64,000 nt of DNA from Roseiarcus sp963759955 (GTDB lineage: Bacteria > Pseudomonadota > Alphaproteobacteria > Rhizobiales > Beijerinckiaceae). Numbering within the stretch: position 1 is the stretch's first letter; each line of letters begins with the position of its first letter. The translations under genes and the position numbers were made by a program. The notes under the pieces are model-generated. The model saw nothing but the letters and a program-made list of their open reading frames with translations, was not told the DNA's origin and ran no database searches. Of this stretch, positions 44,936 to 53,820 are shown piece by piece. The stretch lies in contig CAVXCA010000092.1 of the NCBI GenBank assembly GCA_963759955.1, forward strand, positions 112,334 through 176,333, given 5' to 3'.

Positions 44936-45436
44936 ATGACCGCCGAGTCCAAGCCCGTCGCGATCATCATGGGCTCCCAGTCCGACTGGGCGACGATGCG
45001 GCGCGCCGCCGAGACGCTCGACGAACTCGGCGTCGGCTACGACGCGCGCATCGTTTCCGCGCATCGCACGCCCGACCGGATGGTCGCGTTCGCCAAGGGC
45101 GCGCGGGCGGCGGGCTACAAGGTGATCATCGCCGGGGCCGGCGGGGCGGCGCATCTGCCGGGCATGACGGCGGCGTTCACGACGCTGCCGGTGTTCGGCG
45201 TGCCGGTCGAGTCCAAGGCGCTGTCCGGCCAGGACAGCCTGCTCTCGATCGTGCAGATGCCGGCGGGCGTGCCCGTCGGCACGCTGGCGATCGGCGCGGC
45301 CGGCGCGGTCAACGCGGGGCTGCTCGCCGCGGCGGTTCTGGCGCTCGGCGACGCGGCTCTGGCCGAGCGGCTCGAGGCCTGGCGCGCGGCGCGCAGCAGC
45401 GCGGTTCCAGAGGCGCCGGCGGACGGAGCGGGATGA
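44936..45436 (+). CDS. purE: N5-carboxyaminoimidazole ribonucleotide mutase
   Basis: 166 residues. Converts N5-CAIR to CAIR in purine synthesis. MGSQSDWATM at the N-terminus, the SAHRTPDRM loop with the active-site His, and AAHLPGMTAAFTTLPVFGVP confirm class I PurE. Its TGA overlaps the purK ATG (ATGA), so translation is coupled with purK. Confidence 0.95.
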   Translation: MTAESKPVAIIMGSQSDWATMRRAAETLDELGVGYDARIVSAHRTPDRMVAFAKGARAAGYKVIIAGAGGAAHLPGMTAAFTTLPVFGVPVESKALSGQDSLLSIVQMPAGVPVGTLAIGAAGAVNAGLLAAAVLALGDAALAERLEAWRAARSSAVPEAPADGAG

Positions 45437-46527
45437 TTCTCGCTCCCGGCGCCACCATCGGCATTCTCGGCTCCGGCCAACTCGGCCGCATGCTGGCGAT
45501 GGCCGCGCTGAAGCTCGGCCTGCGCTGCCATATCTACGCGCCCGAGAGCGAGGCGCCGGCCTACGACGCCGCGAGCGCGCGCACCGTCGCCGCGTTCGAC
45601 GACGAAGAGGCCTTGGCGCGCTTCGCCGAAGCGGTCGACGTCATCACCTACGAATTCGAGAACGTGCCGATCGCCTGCGTCGAGTTTCTCGCCCGGCGCC
45701 GGCCGGTGCGCCCCGGCGCGCGCTCGCTGGCGCTGACCCAGGATCGACTGGTCGAAAAGAAGTTCCTGCGCGAGCTCGGCCTCGCCACCGCGCCGTTCAT
45801 CGGCGTCGAAGATTCGGGCGCCTTGGCGCGCGCGGTCGGCGAACTTGGCCGTCCCGCGATTCTGAAGACCCGGCGCTTCGGCTATGACGGCAAGGGCCAG
45901 GCGCTGATTCGCGAGGGCTCGAACGCGCCGGCGCTGCATCGCAGCCTCGGCGGCGGGCCGATGATTCTCGAGGGCTACGTCGTGTTCGAGCGCGAAGCGT
46001 CAGTCGTCGCCGCGCGCAGCCTGGAGGGCGCGATCGCCGCCTTCGACTTGTGCGAGAACGAGCACGAGCGCCACATTCTCGCGCGCACCCAGGCGCCTGC
46101 CCGCGTCGGGCCGGGCGTCGAGGACGCGGCCAAGGCGCTCGTGGGCCGCATCCTGACGGCGCTCGACTATGTCGGGGTTCTCGCCGTCGAATTGTTCGTC
46201 GCCCGCACGGCCGACGGCGCCGAGGAGCTGATCGTCAACGAACTCGCCCCACGCGTACACAATTCCGGCCATTGGACGATCGAGGGGGCGCAGACCTCGC
46301 AGTTCGAGCAGCATATCCGCGCCATCGCCGGCTGGCCGCTCGGGGCGACGACGCGGCGCGGCCGAATCGAGATGCACAATCTCATCGGCGACGAGGCCGA
46401 GGATTGGCGCGACATCCTCGCCCAGCCCGACCTCTCCCTGCATCTCTACGGCAAACTGGAGATGCGCCCGGGGCGCAAGATGGGCCATGTGACCCGAGTG
46501 CTGCCGGAGCCGCCAAAACACGGCTGA
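45433..46527 (+). CDS. purK: N5-carboxyaminoimidazole ribonucleotide synthase
   Basis: 364 residues. ATP-grasp enzyme making N5-CAIR from AIR, bicarbonate and ATP, the partner of purE. GILGSGQLGRMLAMAA, TYEFENVP, KTRRFGYDGKGQ, PMILEGYVVFEREASVVAAR and ELAPRVHNSGHWTIEGA are all present. Operon purEK. Confidence 0.96.
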   Translation: MILAPGATIGILGSGQLGRMLAMAALKLGLRCHIYAPESEAPAYDAASARTVAAFDDEEALARFAEAVDVITYEFENVPIACVEFLARRRPVRPGARSLALTQDRLVEKKFLRELGLATAPFIGVEDSGALARAVGELGRPAILKTRRFGYDGKGQALIREGSNAPALHRSLGGGPMILEGYVVFEREASVVAARSLEGAIAAFDLCENEHERHILARTQAPARVGPGVEDAAKALVGRILTALDYVGVLAVELFVARTADGAEELIVNELAPRVHNSGHWTIEGAQTSQFEQHIRAIAGWPLGATTRRGRIEMHNLIGDEAEDWRDILAQPDLSLHLYGKLEMRPGRKMGHVTRVLPEPPKHG

Positions 46528-46572
46528 TCGGCTGGACAAAGGGACGCGAGTCTGCTAACGAAAACGCCAGAT

Positions 46573-46602
46573 AGGCGCGCCGCTCATCGAGCGGTCGCGC
46601 CT
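46573..46602. terminator. Hairpin downstream of purK
   Basis: AGGCGCG-CCGCTC / GAGCGG-T-CGCGCCT: a 13-base stem with one bulge and a three-base loop, about 45 bases after the purK stop, followed by a moderately T-rich stretch. Likely terminator of purEK; it could also be a leader hairpin of rpsU. Confidence 0.6.
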
Positions 46603-46663
46603 GTATTGTCTCTCGCTATTTCTCGGCTATTTCGAGGCTCCGCCTCCCAACACAGGATCGCCC

Positions 46664-46915
46664 GTGCAAGTTCTCGTCCGCGACAACAATGTCGATCAGG
46701 CCCTCAAGGCGCTCAAGAAGAAGATGCAGCGCGAAGGGATTTTCCGCGAAATGAAGCTTCGCGGTCATTACGAGAAGCCGTCGGAAAAGCGCGCCCGCGA
46801 GAAGGCCGAAGCGGTGCGCCGGGCTCGCAAGCTCGCGCGCAAGAAGCTGCAGCGCGAAGGCCTGCTGCCGATGAAGCCGAAGGTGATGCCGGGCGCGCCG
46901 CGCTCCGCCGGCTGA
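46664..46915 (+). CDS. rpsU: 30S ribosomal protein S21
   Basis: 83 residues from GTG 46664 with AGGA a few bases upstream. VLVRDNNVDQALKALKKKMQREGIFREMK is the S21 core and REKAEAVRRARKLARKKLQ its basic helical tail, in the longer alphaproteobacterial form. It helps start-codon selection at the small-subunit platform. Confidence 0.95.
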   Translation: MQVLVRDNNVDQALKALKKKMQREGIFREMKLRGHYEKPSEKRAREKAEAVRRARKLARKKLQREGLLPMKPKVMPGAPRSAG

Positions 46916-47019
46916 CGCTTGTCGGTCGCTCACATTTCGCCACTTTTTTCGCGCATGCGTTCGGCGAGCAACGAGGTTTGATGTCCGCCCGATGGGCGGC
47001 GGGCGGAGGGTGGCGGATC

Positions 47020-47877
47020 ATGCGAAAGACGGTGCGAACCCGTCGCGCGACAGCCGGACGATTGGTGGCGCTGTCGGTGGCGGCGCTGGCCCTCGGGGCT
47101 TGCAGCGAGACTCTCGGTTCTTTCAACCCCCAGACCAGCCGCGTCGCCGAAGTCGACACCGAATCGTCGAGCGCCATCGCCGGCAATATCGCTTCGCTGA
47201 GCGATGTCATTCAGCGCAATCCCAACGATTCCATCGCCTACAACACGCGCGGCATCGCCTTCGCCAAGGGCGGGAGCTACCAGAAGGCGATCGACGACTT
47301 CACCAAGGCGATTCAGATCGATCCGAAATTCGCCGCCGCCTACACCAATCGGGCGCTCGCCTATCGCCAGATCGAGAAGGACGGCCCGGCGCTCGCCGAT
47401 TTCGATTCCGCCATCGCCGCCAATCCCAACGACGCGTCGGCCTACCTCGGGCGCGGCAATCTGTTGCGCGCGCACGGCCATTTTCCTGAAGCGTTGGCGG
47501 ATCTCGATGCAGCGATCCGGCTCGAACCGGAAGGCGCGCAGGCCTATCACGCGCGCGGGTTGATTTATCAACGCCAAGGCAATCACGAGCAGGCGATCAC
47601 CGATTTCAACAACGCGATCGACCGCGATCCGTTCGCCGGGGCGCCCTATCAGGCGCGCGGCCAGAGCTTGCTCGCCACCGGCAAGTACGACGCCGCGGTC
47701 GAAGACTTCAACGCGGCGCTCAACGTCGATTCCAACAACGCCGACGCGTGGGCGGCTCTCGGCGAAGCCTATGAAAAACTGGGCAACAAGGCCAAGGCGA
47801 TCGAATTCTACGATCGCGCGATGCAGGTGAGCCCCAACAACGCGATCGCCAAAGCCGGGCTGCAAAGGCTGGCCTAA
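47020..47877 (+). CDS. TPR-repeat outer-membrane-type lipoprotein
   Basis: 285 residues from ATG 47020, preceded by GGAGGG. A lipobox L-G-A-C with Cys28 follows the hydrophobic stretch LVALSVAALALGAC, so lipid anchoring is predicted. From about residue 60 there are six to seven TPR units (AYNTRGIAFAKGGSYQKAIDDF; AYTNRALAYRQ; AYHARGLIYQRQGNHEQAI; AWAALGEAYEKLGNKAKAIEFY). NlpI-like adaptor function is plausible. Lgt in this window would modify it. Confidence 0.85.
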   Translation: MRKTVRTRRATAGRLVALSVAALALGACSETLGSFNPQTSRVAEVDTESSSAIAGNIASLSDVIQRNPNDSIAYNTRGIAFAKGGSYQKAIDDFTKAIQIDPKFAAAYTNRALAYRQIEKDGPALADFDSAIAANPNDASAYLGRGNLLRAHGHFPEALADLDAAIRLEPEGAQAYHARGLIYQRQGNHEQAITDFNNAIDRDPFAGAPYQARGQSLLATGKYDAAVEDFNAALNVDSNNADAWAALGEAYEKLGNKAKAIEFYDRAMQVSPNNAIAKAGLQRLA

Positions 47878-48039
47878 CGGCGGCATCGGCGGACCGAGGC
47901 GCGGCGCAGCCTCACGGCGCTCAAACGGGCAGCCGAAACAAGCGCGCAATTCTCGTGAAAGGCATCGCGGCTCCTTGGCGACGGGAAGCAGCGAGCGTGG
48001 GGCGCGCCCCGTGCAGCGCCGGCGTGTTTCGGGCTAATG

Positions 48040-48075
48040 TTGACAGCGTAATCATTTTGATGTAGACAGCGTCAA
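48040..48075 (+). promoter_or_regulatory. Predicted promoter with paired operator-like sites
   Basis: TTGACA (48040-48045), 17 bases, then TAGACA (48063-48068) fits a sigma70-type -35/-10 pair. Both elements sit in near-palindromes, TTGACAGCGTAAT and TAGACAGCGTCAA, each close to TTGAC-AGC-GTCAA, as expected of a TetR-type operator. The SDR gene starts 73 bases on. No regulator gene is adjacent. Confidence 0.5.
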
Positions 48076-48147
48076 CTTCAGGCGCCGCCTCGTGCGGGCG
48101 TTCGGGCGACCCGCCACGGCAGCGTTGGTCCGCGGATGGAGGGGACA

Positions 48148-48906
48148 ATGAGACTCGACGGCAAGTTCGCGCTGGTGACCGGCGCCTCGAGCGGCATCGG
48201 CGAAGCGGCGGCGCACGCTCTGGCGGCTCGCGGGGCGCGCGTCGCGCTCGTCGCCCGCTCGGCCGAGAAGCTCGCGCGCGTGGCGGACGAAATCGCCGCC
48301 GCGGGCGGCAAGGCGCTCATCTTTCCCGCCGATCTCGCCGACCCCGATCAGGCCGAACGGGCGTGCGCGGGGGCGATGGACGAGGCGGGCGCGCCCGATA
48401 TCCTCGTCAACAACGCCGGCGCCGGCCGCTGGCTTTCGACGCTGGAGACCAGCCCTGCCGAAGCGCGCGCGATGACCGAGCTTCCCTATCTCGCCGCCTT
48501 CGCGGTGACGCGGGCGCTGCTGCCGGCGATGCTCGCGCGCGGCGCCGGCCAGATCGTCAACGTCACCTCGCCGGCCTCCTACATGGTCTGGCCGAACGCG
48601 GCCGCCTACATCGCGGCGCGCCACGCGCTCAAAGGTTTTTCCGACGCGCTGCGGCTCGAAGTCGCGCCGTGCGGGCTCTTGGTCAGCCTCGTCGTGCTCG
48701 GGACGGTAGAAAGCGCCTATTGGGAGCACAACCCCGGCAGCCGCGAGCACGCGCCCAAGGGCTTTGCGCCGCTCAGCGTCGATCAGGCGGCGCAGGCGAT
48801 CCTCAGCGCGATCGAGAAGCGAAGACGCTATGTCGTCCGCCCGGCGCTGTTCCGCCTCTTGTTCGCGATGGAGGCGATCGCGCCGGGGATCGCGGCGCGG
48901 GGGTAG
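48148..48906 (+). CDS. Short-chain dehydrogenase/reductase with YxxxR active site
   Basis: 252 residues from ATG 48148, preceded by GGAGGGG; an ATG 12 bases upstream lacks that spacing. TGASSGIG binds the cofactor and NNAGAGRW follows. The catalytic Ser is in NVTSPAS, but the usual Tyr-x-x-x-Lys reads Tyr-Ile-Ala-Ala-Arg (AAAYIAARHALKGF), so the catalytic Lys is Arg. A C-terminal segment after residue 200 departs from FabG types. Substrate unknown. Confidence 0.82.
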   Translation: MRLDGKFALVTGASSGIGEAAAHALAARGARVALVARSAEKLARVADEIAAAGGKALIFPADLADPDQAERACAGAMDEAGAPDILVNNAGAGRWLSTLETSPAEARAMTELPYLAAFAVTRALLPAMLARGAGQIVNVTSPASYMVWPNAAAYIAARHALKGFSDALRLEVAPCGLLVSLVVLGTVESAYWEHNPGSREHAPKGFAPLSVDQAAQAILSAIEKRRRYVVRPALFRLLFAMEAIAPGIAARG

Positions 48907-48922
48907 GGGGCGCGGATCGCGC

Positions 48923-49735
48923 TCACCTCAAGTTCCGCGCTATCCACTCCAGCGCCTCGGGCATCCGCTCGCCCATCGCGAGATGGCCGGCGCCTTCGAC
49001 CGGCCAAAAGTCCTTGGGCGCGTTGGCGAGCGCGAACAGCTTTTCGCTGAACCGGATCGGAATGATCTTGTCCTCGGTTCCGCACACCATCAACACCGGG
49101 GCGACGACGCGCCCAATTCGCTGATCGCTCTGGAAAGCGTCGCGGATCAGCGCGCGCACGGGAAACATCCAATAGAACGCAGAAGCGACGTCGGCGTTGG
49201 AGGAATAGGGCGAGTCGAGCACAATCGCGCCGACCTTCCGGCGCGTGGCGATCGCGACAGCGACCCCCGAACCCAGGGACTCGCCCATCAGGACGATTCG
49301 TTCGGGGGGAATCCCGAACGCGAGGGCTTGCCGGTACGCCGCTTCGCCATCGCCGATCAGGCCGGCTTCGCTTGGGCTTCCCGTCGATCCGGCGTAGCCG
49401 CGATACTCAACCGCGAGAACGCCGTCGCCGCTGGCCGCGATTCGCCGGAACCGATCGGCGCGCAGGTCGATGCCGCCGCCATTGCCGTGGAAATAGATAA
49501 TCAGGGGCTTTCCCGGCGCCGGCGCAAAATACCACGCGAGCAGAGTCTCGCCGTCCTCGGTACGCAGGCGCAAGATTTGCGCGTCGAGTCCGAGAGAGAC
49601 GGGTGGAATTTCGACCGCGTTGGGGAAATAGAGCAGTTTGCGTTGCGCGAGATAAAGCGTCGCGAGCAAGAAAAGATAGACGACGGCTGCGCCCGCGATC
49701 GCAGTCAGCACGGCGCGCGCCGCGCGCGGTTTCAC
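48923..49735 (-). CDS. Membrane-anchored alpha/beta hydrolase (ABHD17/BEM46-like)
   Basis: 270 residues from GTG 49735. An N-terminal signal anchor (VYLFLLATLYLA) precedes the hydrolase: LIIYFHGNGGGID, VEYRGYAGSTGSPSE, the nucleophile in LMGESLGSG (Ser), Asp in VCGTEDKIIP, and His in EGAGHLAMG. This is the family of serine hydrolases related to depalmitoylases. Convergent with the SDR gene. Confidence 0.82.
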   Translation of the reverse strand: MKPRAARAVLTAIAGAAVVYLFLLATLYLAQRKLLYFPNAVEIPPVSLGLDAQILRLRTEDGETLLAWYFAPAPGKPLIIYFHGNGGGIDLRADRFRRIAASGDGVLAVEYRGYAGSTGSPSEAGLIGDGEAAYRQALAFGIPPERIVLMGESLGSGVAVAIATRRKVGAIVLDSPYSSNADVASAFYWMFPVRALIRDAFQSDQRIGRVVAPVLMVCGTEDKIIPIRFSEKLFALANAPKDFWPVEGAGHLAMGERMPEALEWIARNLR

Positions 49736-49760
49736 AAGCTCGCGCGGCGCCGCGCGCCCC

Positions 49761-51158
49761 TCAATGCGCGAGCGCCTTGACGATCGCGTCGGTCATCTTC
49801 TTGGCGTCGCCGAACAGCATCAGCGTGTTGTCGCGGAAGAACAGTTCGTTCTCGACGCCGGCGTAGCCCGACCCCATGCCGCGCTTGACGAACAGCACCG
49901 TCTTGGCCTTCTCGACGTCGAGGATCGGCATGCCGTAGATCGGCGATTTCGGGTCCGTCTTGGCGGCCGGGTTGGTGACGTCGTTGGCGCCGATCACGTA
50001 GGCTACGTCGGCCTGCGCGAATTCGCTGTTGATGTCCTCGAGTTCGAACACTTCGTCGTAGGGGACGTTGGCTTCGGCGAGCAGCACGTTCATATGGCCG
50101 GGCATGCGGCCGGCGACCGGATGAATCGCGTACTTGACCTCGACGCCCTCCTTCTTGAGGATGTCGGCCATTTCGCGCAAGGAGTGCTGCGCCTGCGCGA
50201 CCGCCATGCCGTAGCCGGGCACGATGATCACCTTTGAGGCGTTCTTCATCATGAACGCCGCGTCATCGGCCGAGCCCTGCTTGACGGGGCGCGCCTCGGT
50301 GGCGCCCGCCGCAGCGACTTCGCCGCCGAAGCCGCCCAGGATCACCGAGATGAACGAGCGGTTCATGCCCTTGCACATGATGTACGACAGGATCGCGCCC
50401 GAGGAGCCGACCAGCGCGCCGGTGATGATCAGCGCGAGATTGCCGAGCGTGAAGCCGATGCCCGCCGCCGCCCAGCCCGAATAGGAGTTGAGCATCGAGA
50501 TGACGACCGGCATGTCGGCGCCGCCGATCGGCACGATCAGCAGCACGCCGAGCGCCAGCGAGACCAGCGCGACGAGCCAGAAGAACAGGGGCGCCTGCGT
50601 GGCGTAGAACAGTGCGATGAGGACGACGAGCGCGACGCCGAGACCGATGTTGATCGCGTGGCGTTGCGGCAGCATGATCGGCTTGCCCGACATGCGGCCG
50701 TCGAGCTTGAGGAAGGCGATGATCGAGCCGGTGAAAGTCACCGCGCCGATGGCCAGGCCGAGCGACATTTCGATGATGCTGGCGGGGTGGATGCCCTCGC
50801 CCTCGGCGATGCCGAACGCCTGCGGCGCATAGAGCGCGCCCGCCGCCACCAGCACCGCGGCCAGGCCGACCAGCGAGTGGAACATCGCCACCAGCTGCGG
50901 CATCGCCGTCATTTGCACGGTGCGCGCGCGCCAGGCGCCGATGCTGCCGCCGATGGCGACGCCGAGGAGCACCAGCAGCCACGCCACGCCGCTCGACGGC
51001 GGTCGCAGCGCGAGCGTCGTCAGCACGGCGATGCCCATGCCGATCATGCCGAAGCGATTGCCCTGCCGCGAAGAGGCGGGCGAGGACAGCCCGCGCAGCG
51101 CGAGGATGAACAGAATGCCGGCGACGAGATAGAGGAGGGCGGCGAGATTGGCGTTCAC
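49761..51158 (-). CDS. pntB: NAD(P) transhydrogenase subunit beta
   Basis: 465 residues. Inner-membrane proton channel (about nine segments) plus the NADP(H)-binding domain dIII: VIIVPGYGMAVAQAQHSL, HPVAGRMPGHMNVLLAEANVPYD, VIGANDVTNPAA, and VFVKRGMGSGYAGVENELF. Couples proton flux to NADPH formation. Overlaps the small gene upstream at ATGA (51155-51158). Last gene of the pnt operon. Confidence 0.96.
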   Translation of the reverse strand: MNANLAALLYLVAGILFILALRGLSSPASSRQGNRFGMIGMGIAVLTTLALRPPSSGVAWLLVLLGVAIGGSIGAWRARTVQMTAMPQLVAMFHSLVGLAAVLVAAGALYAPQAFGIAEGEGIHPASIIEMSLGLAIGAVTFTGSIIAFLKLDGRMSGKPIMLPQRHAINIGLGVALVVLIALFYATQAPLFFWLVALVSLALGVLLIVPIGGADMPVVISMLNSYSGWAAAGIGFTLGNLALIITGALVGSSGAILSYIMCKGMNRSFISVILGGFGGEVAAAGATEARPVKQGSADDAAFMMKNASKVIIVPGYGMAVAQAQHSLREMADILKKEGVEVKYAIHPVAGRMPGHMNVLLAEANVPYDEVFELEDINSEFAQADVAYVIGANDVTNPAAKTDPKSPIYGMPILDVEKAKTVLFVKRGMGSGYAGVENELFFRDNTLMLFGDAKKMTDAIVKALAH

Positions 51159-51355
51159 GAGCCAAGACCTTTCAACTTTCGCGCGATGCGATGAGCGGTC
51201 GCGCCCAGCGCGCCCACGGAGACAACGGTCAAGACGGCCTGATTCACCCCGAAGCTAGGTTCGTGAGAGTGCGCCAGGAAGAGTTTCAAGGCGGCGACCA
51301 CCCCCACCAAGAAAGTCGAAAGGGCTGTATATCCCCCACGACGATCTCCTATCAC
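51155..51355 (-). CDS. Small membrane protein inside the pnt operon
   Basis: 66 residues from GTG 51355. Two hydrophobic helices: LSTFLVGVVAALKLFLA (about 12-28) and AVLTVVSVGALGATAHRIARKL (about 40-61). It is five bases after pntAB and overlaps pntB (ATGA), so it is translated with the transhydrogenase. Not part of the classic three-gene set; could be an accessory subunit or assembly factor. Confidence 0.6.
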   Translation of the reverse strand: MIGDRRGGYTALSTFLVGVVAALKLFLAHSHEPSFGVNQAVLTVVSVGALGATAHRIARKLKGLGS

Positions 51356-51360
51356 GGGGG

Positions 51361-51783
51361 TCAGCCCTTCTTCTTGTACATGGCGAGCATGCGCTCGGTG
51401 ACGAGAAACCCGCCGAAGATGTTCACCGAAGCGAGGATCAGCGCGATGAAGCCGACCACGCGCGCGAAGGTCGAGCCGCTGTCGACCGCCGCGACGCCGA
51501 CGGAAAGCAGCGCGCCGACGACGATGACCGAGGAGATCGCGTTGGTTTCCGACATCAGCGGCGTGTGCAGCGCCGGCGTCACCGCCCAGACGACGTAATA
51601 GCCGACGAACACCGCGAGGGCGAAGATCGCGAGGCGAAAGACGAAAGGATCGATCGCGCCGCCCGAGGCGGCGTGGCCGGCGGCGGCGAGCTGATCGGCG
51701 TAGGTCTGCGCGGCGCGCGCGGCTTCGTCGACCGCGTCGGCGGCCGCCTTCAGCTTGGCGACGGTGGCGTCAAGATTTTCCAT
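51361..51783 (-). CDS. pntAB: NAD(P) transhydrogenase subunit alpha, part 2
   Basis: 140 residues. The membrane half of the split alpha subunit. After a helical Ala-rich start it shows four hydrophobic segments; VTPALHTPLMSETNAISSVIVVGAL and NIFGGFLVTERMLAMYKKKG are the signature of PntAB. Split pntAA/pntAB is usual in alphaproteobacteria. Confidence 0.93.
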   Translation of the reverse strand: MENLDATVAKLKAAADAVDEAARAAQTYADQLAAAGHAASGGAIDPFVFRLAIFALAVFVGYYVVWAVTPALHTPLMSETNAISSVIVVGALLSVGVAAVDSGSTFARVVGFIALILASVNIFGGFLVTERMLAMYKKKG

Positions 51784-51850
51784 CGGGACCCCTCATTCAC
51801 AAAAGCTTCGGCAAGATCGCGCGGGCTGCTCCCGCGACCCGAGCGGCAAT

Positions 51851-52984
51851 TCACTCCGCCTTCGGCTGAAAATTCGGATGAACGATCGCGCCGTCGCGCG
51901 TCAGGCAGGTCGCCTTGACGAGTTCGTCGTCCCAATTGACGGCGATCGTCTTGGTCGACTTGTCGATCAGCGTCTCGACGAAGGCGTAGAGATTGCGCGC
52001 ATAGAGCGCCGAGGCGGAAGCGGCGAGGCGCGTGACGGTGGAATTGCCGACAATGCGCACGCCGTTGTCGGCGACGACGACTTCGCCCGCGCGCGCGAGC
52101 TCGCAATTGCCGCCGCGCTCGACCGCGAGATCGACGACGACCGAGCCGGCGCGCATCGACTTGACCATTTCGGCGGTCACGAGGCGCGGGGCGGGGCGCC
52201 CGGGAATCAGCGCCGTGGTGATGACGATGTCCTGCTTGGCGATGTGGGCGGCGATCAGCGCCGCCTGCTTGGCCTTGTAGGCGTCGGACATTTCCTTGGC
52301 GTAGCCGCCCGCGGTCTCGGCCTGCTTGAACTCCTCGTCTTCGACGGCGACGAATTTCGCTCCGAGCGACTCGACCTGTTCCTTGGTCGCCGGGCGCACG
52401 TCGGTGGCGGTGACGACCGCGCCGAGGCGGCGCGCGGTGGCGATCGCCTGGAGGCCCGCGACGCCGACGCCCATGATGAACGCCTTGGCGGCGGGAACGG
52501 TGCCCGCCGGCGTCATCATCATCGGCAGCGCGCGGCCGTATTCGGCCGCCGCGTCGATCACGGCGCGATAGCCGGCGAGATTGGCCTGGCTGGAGAGGAC
52601 GTCCATCACCTGCGCGCGGGTGATGCGCGGCAGCAGCTCCATCGCGAAGGCGCTGACGCCGGCCTTGGCCATCGCTTCGATCGCGTCGAGGTGGCCGTAG
52701 GGGTCCATCGTGGCGACGACCAGCGCGCCGCGCTTCGTCTGGCCGAGTTCGGCCTCGCTCGGGCGGCGCACTTTCAGGACGATGTCGGCGGCCAGCGCCT
52801 CGGCGGCGGAAACGAGCCTGGCGCCTGCCGAGGCATAGTCCGCGTCGGGAATTCCGGCGCTGAGGCCGGCGCCGCGCTCGATCGCCGCCTCGGCGCCGAG
52901 GGCGACGAATTTTCTCACCGTTTCCGCGCTCGCCGCGACTCGCGTCTCATGCGGAGCGGTTTCCGCGACGACCCCAACCAGCAT
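51851..52984 (-). CDS. pntAA: NAD(P) transhydrogenase subunit alpha, part 1
   Basis: 377 residues. The NAD(H)-binding soluble subunit: ETAPHETRVAASAETVRKFVALGAEA, YGHLDAIEAM, FAMELLPRITRAQVMDVLSSQANLAGY, GVGVAGLQAIATARRLGAVVTATDVR (Rossmann motif) and VVDLAVERGGNCE. Works with PntAB and PntB. 66 bases separate it from pntAB. A small membrane protein gene lies upstream on the same strand. Confidence 0.95.
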   Translation of the reverse strand: MLVGVVAETAPHETRVAASAETVRKFVALGAEAAIERGAGLSAGIPDADYASAGARLVSAAEALAADIVLKVRRPSEAELGQTKRGALVVATMDPYGHLDAIEAMAKAGVSAFAMELLPRITRAQVMDVLSSQANLAGYRAVIDAAAEYGRALPMMMTPAGTVPAAKAFIMGVGVAGLQAIATARRLGAVVTATDVRPATKEQVESLGAKFVAVEDEEFKQAETAGGYAKEMSDAYKAKQAALIAAHIAKQDIVITTALIPGRPAPRLVTAEMVKSMRAGSVVVDLAVERGGNCELARAGEVVVADNGVRIVGNSTVTRLAASASALYARNLYAFVETLIDKSTKTIAVNWDDELVKATCLTRDGAIVHPNFQPKAE

Positions 52985-53027
52985 GACGCCATCCCCAGAC
53001 TGTTAATGTGCGCCCCGACCGTTTCGA

Positions 53028-53312
53028 CTAAAGAACGATGCAGGCGAGCCCAAGCAGCAAAAAGACAGGCGCCACGAGGCGCCAGCCCAGGCCCGTCAGC
53101 GCGCCGATGGCCGCCGCCAGGAATGTCAGGATCAGGCCGCCGAGCGCGACGAACCCGTGTCCTTCGAGCCCCCACAGCACGAGCGCCAAGAGGACGCTCA
53201 GCAATACCGCGACGACGGTCTCCGTCAATGCGACAAAAGCGGCAAACGTCGACTCGCGCTCCGCCATGTCCATTGGATCGTCCGCCATCGCTGCGCCCTG
53301 ATGGTTCGACAT
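53028..53312 (-). CDS. Small membrane protein resembling aa3 oxidase subunit IV
   Basis: 94 residues from ATG 53312, preceded by GGGAG. ADDPMDMAERESTFAAFVALTE at the N-terminus resembles the aa3-type cytochrome c oxidase subunit IV domain; two long hydrophobic segments follow. It is 43 bases upstream of pntAA on the same strand. A real subunit IV would normally have one membrane helix, so this may be a related accessory protein. Confidence 0.6.
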   Translation of the reverse strand: MSNHQGAAMADDPMDMAERESTFAAFVALTETVVAVLLSVLLALVLWGLEGHGFVALGGLILTFLAAAIGALTGLGWRLVAPVFLLLGLACIVL

Positions 53313-53451
53313 GCCCGCTCCCCGCCCGTCAACAAGCAATGACGTCGGTGTACTGCATCGGCCGTCTCCTCGCAATGGAGGTTCGGCGGGGGCGCCGCGA
53401 GCCGCGCGAGGCGGCGCGCCGAACCCTGCGGTCCGGGGCGTTACGCTCGGC

Positions 53452-53820
53452 TCAAGCTCTGGCGGCGGATTCGAGCGCCCGCTCCATCGCCTTTTCGCGT
53501 CCTTCGAGCGATTCGTATTTGAGCAATTCCGCCTGCGCCTCTTCCTGGGCCGTCTTGGCTTCCTCGATCTGGGCCGTCAGTTCGCCGATCGATCGCTTGA
53601 GGTTGTCGCGGCGTGTGAGCGCGGCGCGCGCGTAAGTCGGGTAAGCGAAATGATTCGGATCGCTGATCCCGGCTCGCTTTTCCTCGTTGGCGATTTCGCG
53701 ATCGAGATCGGCCGCCATGCGCGTGAATTCGGCGACCATCGTTTCGATCTGCCGAACGCGCCTGCGCTTCTCCTCGGCCTGGAAGCGTTTCAGCCGAATG
53801 AGCGTATCCCGGGATTTCAT
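53452..53820 (-). CDS. FliJ-like coiled-coil protein
   Basis: 122 residues from ATG 53820. Almost entirely charged helix (RLKRFQAEEKRRRVRQIETM; REIANEEKRAGI; LTAQIEEAKTAQEEAQAELLKYESLEGREK), the long coiled coil of flagellar export chaperone FliJ. The gene is divergent from ctrA, a location where alphaproteobacteria keep a FliJ homologue. No other flagellar gene is in the window. Confidence 0.72.
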   Translation of the reverse strand: MKSRDTLIRLKRFQAEEKRRRVRQIETMVAEFTRMAADLDREIANEEKRAGISDPNHFAYPTYARAALTRRDNLKRSIGELTAQIEEAKTAQEEAQAELLKYESLEGREKAMERALESAARA

